DNA of 64,000 nt, from NCBI GenBank assembly GCA_030704615.1, contig CM060732.1, positions 14,012,001 through 14,076,000 on the forward strand, given 5' to 3'. The DNA is from Takakia lepidozioides (lineage: Eukaryota; Streptophyta; Takakiopsida; Takakiales; Takakiaceae). Shown here piece by piece: positions 34,120-45,729 of this stretch. Position 1 is the first letter of the stretch; each line of letters begins with the position of its first letter. Under the pieces are notes generated by a model, which had not been told where the DNA came from, did not search any database, and saw only the letters and a list, made by a program, of their open reading frames with translations. Both the position numbers and the translations under genes were made by a program.

Positions 34120-34430
34120 CTTCAGAACGGAAATGTCGTGCCGCATTTCTATCCCGACTCATTGAAAGGAAGAGCCCGGACGGAAATGCGGCACCGCATT
34201 TCCATTCCACCATTTCATGAGTTACACCCAGAATGGAAAGGCGGTGCCGCATTTCCGTTCCACCTTTTCGTAAGTGAAGACCCCGGACGGAAATGCGGCA
34301 TCGCATTTCCATTCCACCCTTTCGTGATTTAGACTCAGAACGAAAATGCGGTGCGCATTTCCGTCAAGATGCTTTGAAAGGAAGACCCCGGACGGAAATG
34401 TGGCACCGCATTTCTGTTCCACCCTTTCGT
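34120..34430. repeat. Array of six hairpin units, about 52-bp period
   Basis: Near-palindromes of the type GGAAATGCGG-CA-CCGCATTTCC occur near 34131, 34180, 34233, 34286, 34339 and 34394. Flanks alternate between CCCGGAC and CAGAA-type words and TTCCACC.TTTCRTGA. Units 1 and 5 are more diverged. Each could form a 10-bp hairpin. The open frames on both strands here are a by-product of the palindromes. Confidence 0.85.
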
Positions 34431-34450
34431 GAGTTACAGAGAGAGAAGAC

Positions 34451-34640
34451 TCCGGCCGAGGCCGGCGTAACTAAGAGCCACTTCGCCTTGCGGCTACTGC
34501 CCCCTTTCGGGGGTGGGCCCTATAAGTAATGCGGGTGTCCAGGGGACACCAGAAACCTGGGGATAGAGGTACCAGGGGGTACGCCGGGTACCCCAGAGTG
34601 GTACCCAGGGTACCCGAGGGTATCTGGAGTGTTGCGGGGG
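34451..34640. other. GC-rich sequence with GGTACC-type short repeats
   Basis: The words GGTACC, GGGTACC and AGGGGGTACG recur at 34569-34625. No gene is seen; it may be the 3' tail of the minus-strand LINE. Confidence 0.4.
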
Positions 34641-34641
34641 G

Positions 34642-36500
34642 CTATGGAGCCAAGAGTGGGTTAGATTCAAGTTGCCGCTTGTTTGTAATGATGGCTGTGA
34701 GAGAGCGAAGGGCTGTGAGGTGAATTGCCTTTAAACATTTGTGCATAGGGAATATGGGGATGTGGAAGTTATTGTGTAGTGCCGCTATGCTAGCATTGTG
34801 GATACCTCCTCGAGTGCCGGCTGTGATAACAAAGAGGGGGCCGGTATTCCAGCCCCTGCGGCGAAGAGCAATGATAAGTGGTGCATACTTTTGTCGTTTT
34901 TCTAAAATGGAGGAGGTGGGGTAATGATCATTGCAATTTGTGAATTCGACAAAATAGATGGTGACGTGTGGGGATGGGGAGGTAGGTGGCTGGGTGTTGA
35001 TGGGTAGTCCGTGAACGAGCAGGATGTCCGGGCATAGCCGGGCAGGACAGGTGCAAGGAGAGCGCGGGCATATGCATGGGAGTAGCCTTGGTGGGACAGT
35101 ATGGTCTGGAGGATTTCCTTGGTAGGTGCCGGCATTAACAAGTGACAGCCAACGGGTTTCTTTGCGTTGCATAAGGAGTTTGTGGATGTGCCAAACTGCC
35201 TGGTTATGACGGGTTATATGTAGACCGTGGATGACCCGGTGGGTACATTGGCTCAGAAGATGCGGCCATGTGTCTCTGACTTGGTGGGTGTGAGAGCATA
35301 GAGGGCAGTTTGGTGAGGGAAATAGGCGCGGCCAGAAGACATGTTTACGTTGGTGGCCCATGTATTGAGCGTATCGAAATTTAAGCGTTTGTTTAATTTG
35401 AGCATCAATCGCAGCTTTGGAGTGCCAGAATTAGTTGGAAGGTTTGTGATGGAGTATAGTGGAGAGTATCCATTTTTGAATGTGGATTTTGGTATGACTC
35501 ATAGATTTCCTAGCTTGCTGATTGGCCTCCTTAGTGAGGATGGTAAGGAGGTTACGTATAGGCTTAGGGTCTGGGGGGTTTGGGACTGGGTGTATTAGCC
35601 AGAATGGATGGGTGTGCGCAGTGTGAATAGGATCATTGGTGGGATCGACAAGGGGCTCGAAGCGCCAGTTTGAGCAAGGAGGTCAGCCTCCTCATTGCCA
35701 GCAATATTGGTATGTGAACGTACTTTCAGGAAGTGGATGGGTTGGTCCAAGTTTATTGCAAGTGTGATTATGGCTGCAATGAGGTTACGATCTAGGTGGT
35801 GGTGGTATGAGGAAGGGCAGGAGAGGTGGTTATGTATAAGGAAAAGTGATGTGAGACTGTCCGTGAAGATGTGGGGGGGGGGGGGGAGAATGAGGGTAAT
35901 TGGGAGAGAGCCACGTAGATGGCCATAAGCTCAGCATGGAGTATTGTAGCAGGCCCGGGGAGTCTAGCGGTTGTGCCTTGGTTTGAGGCAGTGGTTATGT
36001 ATAAGGAAAAGTGATGTGAGACTGTCCGTGAAGATGTGGGGGGGGGGGGGGGGGGGGAGAATGAGGGTAATTGGGAGAGAGCCACGTAGATGGCCATAAG
36101 CTCAGCATGGAGTATTGTAGCAGGCCCGGGGAGTCTAGCGGTTGTGCCTTGGTTTGAGGCAGTGGTTATGTATAAGGAAAAGTGATGTGAGACTGTCCGT
36201 GAAGATGGGGGGGGGGGGGGGGGGGGGGGAGAATGAGGGTAATTGGGAGAGAGCCACGTAGATGGCCATAAGCTCAGCATGGAGTATTGTAGCAGGCCCG
36301 GGGAGTCTAGCGGTTGTGCCTTGGTTTGAGGCAGTGTGATAAACGCCATACCCGACGTTGGCTCCTGTGTGGGAGCCATCGGTATAGTGAGAATGAAGCG
36401 ATAGGTACTTGAGGGGTATGTTGGTGATATGACGGTGGGGTAGCTGGTGTAGATGAGGGGACAGGGGGTGGGCGGGATGGTGCTTTAATCCAGGTTTTGC
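34642..36500 (-). pseudogene. LINE 3' part: RNase H and C-terminal zinc-knuckle region
   Basis: On the minus strand RNase H starts HSHYTDGSHTGANVGYGVY near 36390, continues with TILHAELMAIYVALSQLP and TDSLTS, and closes with LKVRSHTNIAGNEEAD near 35690. The catalytic Asp, Glu, Asp and Asp are therefore all visible. After a gap comes the tail, 35361-34642, with CPLCSHTHQVRDTWPHLLSQC (a C-C-H-C type knuckle), RHNQAVWHIHKLL, FVEFTNCND and FVITAGTRGGIHN. Reverse transcriptase and endonuclease are missing; the fragment joins repeat DNA near 36500. A tandem triplication interrupts RNase H (35827-36335). A related LINE lies at 53486-55111. Confidence 0.8.
35827..36335 (-). repeat. Tandem triplication of a 165-175-bp RNase H segment with long G runs
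   Basis: Copies at about 35827-35990, 35991-36162 and 36163-36335 are almost identical. They differ mainly in a G run of 14, 20 and 23 bases (35873, 36038, 36207). On the minus strand each copy repeats LPGPATILHAELMAIYVAL, a proline run and SSRTVSHHFSLYIT, and the long frame stays open across all three. Confidence 0.9.
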
Positions 36501-36534
36501 TCAGGTTGATTTTGGACATGGGCCGACGACATAG

Positions 36535-36845
36535 GCTACAGTAGAGGTCGCACTTGGGCCTCGACATAGGAGACGCATACATAGAAGATCTTACACTTGG
36601 GCCAATGGCACATGCTACCCTAGAGGTTGCATTTGGGCCTCGACATAGGAGACGCACTTGGATACATAGGGGATTGCACTTGGACTTAGATGATGACACT
36701 GGACGCTTGGGCCAACGACACAGGCTACCCTAGAGGTCGCATTTGGGCCTCGACATAAGAGACGCACTTGGATATATAGGGGATTGCACTTGGACTTAGA
36801 TGATGACATTGGAGACTTGGGTCAACGGCACAGGCTACCCTAGTG
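36535..36845 (-). repeat. Three tandem units of the 110-bp dispersed repeat, inverted
   Basis: Units of about 114 bp, with start words near 36610, 36727 and 36835. On the minus strand they contain CTAGGGTAGCCTGTGCC, CCAAGTGCAATCCCCTAT and CTCCTATGTCGAGGCCC-like words, as in 9831-10760. The long minus-strand frames here arise from the repeat. Confidence 0.8.
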
Positions 36846-37660
36846 TTTTTATCTTTACTAGGGGTATGTGCGAGTACACATAGAACCCAGTTTATTATAG
36901 CTTATAGGATCTTATAAGCTTGTCTTCAGTCCCAGGGTTCTAAACAGTTTAGAATTCAGTATGCAAATTCAGGGCCGAGTCTTTGGTTTGGTTCGTCTTG
37001 GATATCTTTTAAGATATCTACAAGGACTTAACTTAACCATCCCTAAGATGCTACAATTACCCTACACTGCAAAGGTTTCGCTTTATGAGGCCAAAGAAAG
37101 AGTGAGAGATTACCGAGGCAACATGACATCATGTGTTGGCAAAAGCACAACCCAATGCGTGCATGAACCCAATGCGCACTACTACATTAGCATTGAATCC
37201 AATCTAGTCATCTGCAAAGGGCAAATAGAGACAACTCTGCTAGATGACTTAGTACAGTGAGAGATAAATGCAGCTTCGAGGGGTGATGGTGGTAGCAACC
37301 TGAATGCACAATACAACATTTGTGCGAGGCTTTGAGCTCTTAAACCGCATACCTCTTCTGCACGGCAACATACTGACCCTTGATACTGAGAATAGAAAAC
37401 GGACAAATAAAACTAAACTCCTAACCAAGCCCATGAAATGCCCTCACACACAAAGGCAGAATTTACCTCAGGATCAGATGTATCATGCCATTAAACTGCC
37501 CCTTAATGCCGTAAACAACCTGAAAACGAGGATCAAAATTTGGTTATTTTAGAGGTGATTTGGTATCTTCCTAGTACTTCCCACACTAGTGCAACAAGGT
37601 CTGGAAACTAGCACATACTGTAACATGTAGACCATAGGTCTACATGTACCATGATGGTCA
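36846..37660. other. No gene seen
   Basis: Short frames only, none recognisable. The CTTATA-type words near 36900 are not supported as a promoter. Confidence 0.4.
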
Positions 37661-38160
37661 TTCATGGACGAAGATGAAACATATCCATGTTGTTACTTCA
37701 AGGTACCAATGCACAGTATCCTTATAGAGTGCAAGTATAAAGAAAGTAGGGCTCCAGTAGATCTGTCACTTGATGATTGGCAGCCAAGCCCGGCCCTCTT
37801 GGAAAAGTGTTCATTCCAACGCTTCTCCTCATCTCTGTTATCTGTTTTTGGATACATCGGCATAAACTTGTCAAAGTCACCCCAAACCACCACGGATCCA
37901 CCCAACGAGCTAACTTACAGAATTCATCATAGGTAATCTCGTGCTTGAAATTTGGCCCTCTTGAATTGGATGAATCTGGACCCACACTCTATCCCTGCTC
38001 CTTCAGCTTTCAGTACTGCCTCTGCACAAATCATGCATACATCCTTGCCTTGCTGCTAGCAGCTGACAATGACAGCCTACATTTGTTCTAGGAAACACCC
38101 AACTCAACTTCTCACACTAGTTCCTATGCTTAATTGCATCTGCTACTCTCTGTAATCCAA
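37661..38160 (-). repeat. Segment related to the CACTA cargo region
   Basis: CACCCCAAACCACCAC, CAACGAGCTAACTTACAGA and GACCCACACTCTATCCCTGC match, with few changes, words at 28864-28912 and 28570-28590 inside the CACTA element, although in a different order. On the minus strand it reads SVVVWGDFDKFMPMYPK, related to SVVVWSDFGKLLPVW there. No domain is recognised. Confidence 0.55.
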
Positions 38161-38410
38161 CACCGTTGGCCCAAGTGTCCAATGTCATCTAAGCCCAAGT
38201 GCAATCCCCTATGTATCAAAGTGCGTCTCCTATGTCGAGGCCCAAATGCAACCTCTAGGGAGCCTTTGCCGTTGGCCCAAGTGTCCAGTGTCATCTAAGC
38301 CCGAGTGCAATCCCCTATGTATCGAAGTGCGTCTCCTATGTCGAGGCCCAAATGTAACCTCTAGGGTAGCCTTTGCCGTTGGTCCAAGTGTCCAATGTCA
38401 TCTAAGTAAG
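38160..38410 (+). repeat. Two or more units of the 110-bp dispersed repeat
   Basis: CGTTGGCCCAAGTGTCC, GTGTCATCTAAGCCC, GTGCGTCTCCTATGTCGAGG and ACCTCTAGGG recur about every 115 bases, in the same orientation as at 9831-10760. Confidence 0.8.
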
Positions 38411-38706
38411 TTTTTTTCCACAGAGCCTACGACCAGATTTGAACCGGAGACCTTTCCCTTGATATCTCTCCCGTCGAGGCTCCAACCATTGTCCTAGGAA
38501 TGCCCACTTTGCCAATTTTGCTATTTTTTGTGAATTTTCAGCGACCAAAAGTACTTGGAATTCCATACACCGCAGCTCCAAAAGTCATGAGACCAAGCCG
38601 GTACACCCCTCCTCCTCGAAGGCTTTCCAACAGTACTAAGCACCAGCGTCGGGGCCTCGCGGTTTGGGACATCTCAACGTGACAAAACAAAACAAAACAA
38701 AACAAA
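38411..38706 (-). repeat. SINE-like repeat, copy 3
   Basis: The same unit as at 10843 and 11217: the minus-strand B-box-like GGTTCAAATC, the GGGCATTCCT region, and the plus-strand CGTGACAAAACAAAAC tail. With copy 4 it forms a tandem pair about 395 bp apart, each preceded by the end of a 110-bp repeat unit. Confidence 0.5.
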
Positions 38707-38719
38707 CGTTTTGCTTCAT

Positions 38720-39113
38720 AGATTGCGTCTCCTATGTCGAGGCCCAAATGTAACCTCTAGGGTAGCCTTTGCCGTTGGCCCAAGTGTCCAATGTCATCTA
38801 AGTAAGTTTTTTTTCACAGAGCCTACGACCAGATTTGAACCGGAGACCTTTCCCTTGATATCTCTCCCCTCGAGGCTCCAACCATTGTCCCAGGAATGCC
38901 CACTTTGCCATTTTTGCTATTTTTTGTGAATTTCCAGCAACCAAAAGTACTTGGAATTCCATATCTCCCACACCGCAGCTCCAAAAGTCATGAGATCAAG
39001 CCGGTGCACCCCTCCTCCTCGAAGGCTTTCCAACGGTACCAAGCACCAGCATCGGAGCCTCGTGGCTTGGGACATCTCAACGTGACAAAACAAAACAAAA
39101 CAAAACACACGTC
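38720..39113 (-). repeat. 110-bp repeat end plus SINE-like repeat, copy 4
   Basis: This is a near-exact second copy of the preceding composite (about 38325-38706), starting GCGTCTCCTATGTCGAGG and ending in CAAAACAAAAC. The high similarity to copy 3 indicates a recent tandem duplication of the composite unit. Confidence 0.65.
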
Positions 39114-39965
39114 TTGCTTCTTGCACGGAGTCTCTCGGCATTTTTTTTTTTGGCGAATTTTCGCCAAATGGCGACCTCAAAAAATAGAAAAGAATATTCC
39201 GTAGCAAATTCCATGTTTTTTCATGGATGAAATCGCCAAATTTCTCCAAAAATAATAATAATAATGGATGAATTCGCCAAATATGGATGATATGAATGGA
39301 TGAAATTACGGATGTGGATGATTCTGTCCTAATTTGAATGGATGAACAGAATATATGCCTAATCTCTGCAAAAACTCTGTAGCCACTCGTGCTATTTTCC
39401 GAATTTAAAAAAAAAACTCTGGCACGGACCATAAACGTCCTATATTTATTGTTTTTAAATTACCTAATTACATTCCTTGCTACCAACATATATCATCATT
39501 ACTCTAATAGGTAGTCACTAGTCACCATAAGGAGAAGCCATTGCGCGCGCGACGACCCGCTTGTTAGACCACCAGATCTCGTCGTCTCCCTCGCAGTGTA
39601 AGTTAGATCGGTTTGGTGTGCAGTTCAAGGCAGGGATGGAACACCGAACAGATGTTCGTGTCTCGCAAAGTTGTTTGAAAAGCAGACGTGCGAATCGCAT
39701 TCAAGTGTCAGTCATTCTGCACCCCCCCGTGATACTAAGCTGCCCTAAGCCAAGACTACCCATCTTTCCTTTTCTTTCCACAGTGACGCACTGCATGCTA
39801 CAATAAAATGTGTGGAAACGAGGGTACACGACAAATTAACAATTTGGCCGGCATTCACCCTGGTTAGGGTTTATAAACCTGGCAAAAATCCAGTTGTGGG
39901 AGAGACGGTGGAGTTCGCCTGTCATGCGAACGCATCAGCCCCACAGCCCTGACTTGTCTCCGGCT
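39114..39965. other. Region upstream of TAD2, no gene seen
   Basis: ATGGATGA words repeat near 39260-39345 and an AAT microsatellite lies at 39251. The TAD2 promoter must lie in this stretch; no convincing TATA box could be picked out. Confidence 0.4.
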
Positions 39966-42466
<2,501 letters not shown>

Positions 42467-43200
42467 ATCGTGGTTTGGATTTTAGCTATTTTTGGCATCT
42501 TGGTGAGTTACCAAACCTAACGAGTACTGAACTTGAGTGATGATGGAGTAGTTTTGTTGAACTTAGTAGACCTGGATTTGAATCAGTGATTTTGGCTTGA
42601 GAGATTTCAGTTATGGACAAGAACCATTGAGGTTCTTGTGTGACCCATGGAAATCACCTATTTTGAATGAGAGAGGATCTTATTATACTATCGTACATGC
42701 ACAGCCATCGGCCTTCACAAAAGGAAGTGAGAATATCAAGGGTTTGTTACAGGTGTAACGAACGTGGATCTGTCAACGAACGTGGATCTGAACGTGGATC
42801 TGTCAATGAACGCGGATCCTTCCAGGGCATGGGTATCTTGTCTTAGTACAATCTTTACTCTCAATACTGTGAGATGGGAGGCAGAGTGAGACACATCCAA
42901 TATCAGCTGGAAAGGAGTTCACCTATGGTCTAGAACAGGAGGGAGGAAGGGTGTTTTAAGTGGGTCTAACTTATCCCATGTCTCTTAAGTACCCGTTTGG
43001 CTGCAAGAGCTGCCGCTTCTTTTGCATGCAAGCTGTTATAAGCCATTAGGTTGGAAAACTCGTGCTGTATCTCCTCCTCAACTCTTGTGCGGGTTTCACT
43101 GAATGAGTTTTCTGCCACATCTGGTGATCCTCTGCACCAACACAGAGGATTGCCTGCACCAACACCAGCACCTTCCTTCTTCTGCCCTTTCTTTGTGCCA
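42467..43200. other. TAD2 3' flank, no gene seen
   Basis: It contains a short direct repeat near 42767-42830, in which AACGTGGATCTG or a variant occurs four times. Otherwise nothing is recognised. Confidence 0.45.
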
Positions 43201-43204
43201 TGAA

Positions 43205-43282
43205 TCTCATAGGGTGCAGGTTCAAATCCTGTACAGGCAGAGGATGGACCATGATCTCTCTCTCTCTCTCTCTCTCTCTAAT
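43205..43282 (+). repeat. tRNA-like B-box and CT-repeat tail, possible SINE end
   Basis: GCAGGTTCAAATCCTGT forms a good five-base T-arm with the B-box inside, preceded by ATCTCATAGGG, and is followed by a CT microsatellite (43254-43279). The D-arm side is not convincing, so a tRNA pseudogene or SINE scrap is as far as I go. Confidence 0.35.
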
Positions 43283-43299
43283 CTTGGGTAGAATATTTC

Positions 43300-44435
43300 A
43301 GGTGGGATAAAAATGATTTTTTCCTATGTATATCCTGAAATTGACAAGTAGACACCTGCTGCAAAATTCATTCCCTGGCCTACTGCCTTGTGGATTTATT
43401 GTCCATGTGCTGGTTTAAATTTAGGGGTTCAGAACCCTAACCCTGCAATTTAGTGCTCATTTACGAACGTGGTGTAAGCTGCTACCTGAAACTATGACAG
43501 TGTCGGATACACAGCTCACCGAGCTCTGCCTTCAAGACTTTTTCACCAAGGCTGCGGCTAGCAAGATTTAAGCGCAGCCTAGCCTTCATTATGCTGGTCG
43601 AGCTTCCTTTGCAGTTTTGTGTAATATCACACCTTTACTATTACTCTTCCAATCTTTCACTTGCTTAGAAATATCATGTTGGACAGCGATAGCAGGTGTG
43701 AAGACCTGCTACTCACCTCGCGCATCCTTACTACGCGAGGGTCCTTCACTTTTCATGGATTTCTAAGGTGTAAGTTTTGCTACAGAGTACACTGGATGGA
43801 TGATGGAAATCACCTATCGCATGAGGCAGCCACTGCCTAAGAAGAATGACAGCGCTTGACGACAGCCTCAGGTTTCCTTGAGGGAAGTATTTTACGGAAG
43901 TAATCTGCCCTTGGGACCTGTTACCAGAAGGTTCTGAAGACCTATCTTGACTTGGATCAATCTCAGTCTACAGATCAGCTGAGTGGTTCATTTTGAATAC
44001 TGTGCTTGCTTTGTTTTAAGACATGGAAGTACACCCCTTTTGGGCTATGGTGGAAGACTTGGTTTTTCTCAGTTTTGAGATGTGCGATTTTCAGGGAAGT
44101 ATTCATTTTGACGCTACTTTGATGAAACCGAATTATGACCTGCTAAAAAGCACGAATTTCGGCTTTCTGGAAATCCCAGTGTGACAGTATAGTGAATACG
44201 AATGTCAGTATGATGTCTGTCACTAAGAAGAAAGGTGGGGGGTTTTGAAGGGTTTCTAACAAACCCCACCACCCACCCCGATCACCCAGAGGTGTGAAAC
44301 AAATCAGGAGCAAGCCTGTGGTTTAGGAGAAGGGTGATGGTGCCTTGCAATGCGAGGCTGTTTTGTCTTAGTTTTTAAAAAAAAAGCCTTTCTGATCTGG
44401 TCAAGTCCTTTCTTGTCATGACAAGACAAGCCCTA
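43300..44435. other. No gene seen
   Basis: Short frames only, none recognisable on either strand. Confidence 0.4.

Positions 44436-44473
<38 letters not shown>
44436..44473 (+). repeat. CT microsatellite running into CA microsatellite
   Basis: About eight CT units followed directly by about twelve CA units. Confidence 0.95.
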
Positions 44474-44479
44474 GGTTTC

Positions 44480-44945
44480 TGCACCTCTGTCCACCAACTT
44501 TCAAAATCTCGAGGCCGAGCCTAAAGCCTTGGACCTGTCGAGGTCTAACTTTTGGGCTGCTCGCACACAGCAGATTGATGCTTGTGTGAAGGGCTTTCTA
44601 GAATTCTCACCAGAGTACTCTCTTCAGGAACATCAAGAACATTGTACCTGTACCTCCATTCACCAACTTTGAAAATCTTGAGGCTGAGCCTAAAGCCTTG
44701 GCCCTGTCTGGGTCTAATGACTGGGCAGCTCACACACGGCAAGTTGATGCTTGTGTAAAGGGCTTCCTAGAGGATATCTGGAAAACCCCCAATTAATTGT
44801 CTTTATCATGGTTCGTCACACTACTGGAGTGAGCCCCTCATAAAGGTAGTTTCTGTTCCCTTTTGTTTTTCCCAAACTCGGCGTGGGTCTATGGCCACAA
44901 GGCTACCGCAAAGAGCATCTTATGAGTACATTCTTTCTCTGCTCC
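44480..44945 (+). pseudogene. Two pieces of a LINE 3' end, plus strand
   Basis: Two partly repeated pieces (about 44485-44605 and 44650-44945) encode the C-terminal tail of the same LINE that lies inverted at 45730-48485. The first reads EAEPKALDLSRSNFWA and QQIDACVKGFLE. The second reads EAEPKALALSGSNDWA, VDACVKGFLEDIWK and, at its end, ASYEY. Frame breaks separate them. The similarity to the minus-strand copy stops after TCTTATGAGTA, marking the common 3' end of the element. Confidence 0.75.
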
Positions 44946-45717
44946 TGGGGTCTAGAGCAGGAACTCAGCATTGCTTGATATCAATACCCGCTGAATTCTT
45001 GTCAGCCAGATTATGGTTGGGTGTGGGGAACTGCTAAGGCATATTGGCAAGCCATGGCAATAAATCCTTAGGCAACACAGTATTGGGTGAATATCTGCAC
45101 TGGAGAGGCCCCGTTCCAGTGCTCATTCTGCTCAAGTTTTGGGGTCTTCCTGATCCTTGATGTTTATGCATATTATTGATATTCCCCAATCTTCAAGTAA
45201 AATGCAACCCTCAAATTATTGCTTGTGCCGCATTTCCATGTCCAAGTTGTCTTAAGAAAAATCTTATTTGTGCAGATTGGTTGAAGGGCAAGCAGTGTAT
45301 CACCAGAACAGAGGAACTCTCCTGGGGAAGATGCTTACATTTGAGAGGAAAGAATGAAAGGACACATGACCTAAGATGCATAAAGAGCCTCTTCAGACAT
45401 TTGACGGTTTTCCAGGAAACCCACATGACATGCCCACACTTTGTTTACCATCTGAAGCTCCTGGAGTTGTCTCAACAGGGCAAATTGTCAGCTGTTTGTT
45501 GCCATGATCGGGCTTTGGATAGGATGACCTAGTAAGCTGGGTGTTGGTGGGATTTTCTCATGACGCAAAATATTCTCCAGTTGTCGAATCATTGGTCCTG
45601 CTCCACATTAAACACAATGACACAAATTCAAAGGTGTCTCTCAACCATCCACACAAGGCTGCTGGAAGCAAGAAAGTGCTCACATATTTGGTCACAATGG
45701 ATCCTCATGCTCTAGGA
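44946..45717. other. No gene seen; possibly intron of the DeSI-like gene
   Basis: Frames here are unrecognisable. If the DeSI-like gene at 48531-49117 is real, its downstream exons should lie to the left of the LINE, but I could not find one. Confidence 0.35.
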
Positions 45718-45729
45718 TTCATAGAGAGA
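45718..45729. repeat. LINE target site duplication, left copy
   Basis: TTCATAGAGAGA, identical to 48486-48497 on the other side of the LINE. Confidence 0.75.

Noticed and set aside
34120-34430. CRISPR array
   Set aside because: Repeats are palindromic and contiguous with similar flanks, not constant repeats with unique spacers, and the genome is eukaryotic.
34109-34529. Overlapping frames on both strands in the hairpin array
   Set aside because: Palindromic repeats keep several frames open at once; no real protein is visible.
36307-36809. Minus-strand frames with CIQVRLLCRGPNATS as genes
   Set aside because: They are translations of the 110-bp repeat units and of the LINE in a wrong frame.
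10843-39113. Functional tRNA genes at the B-box-like words
   Set aside because: B-boxes are good but no complete cloverleaf or acceptor stem could be built by eye.
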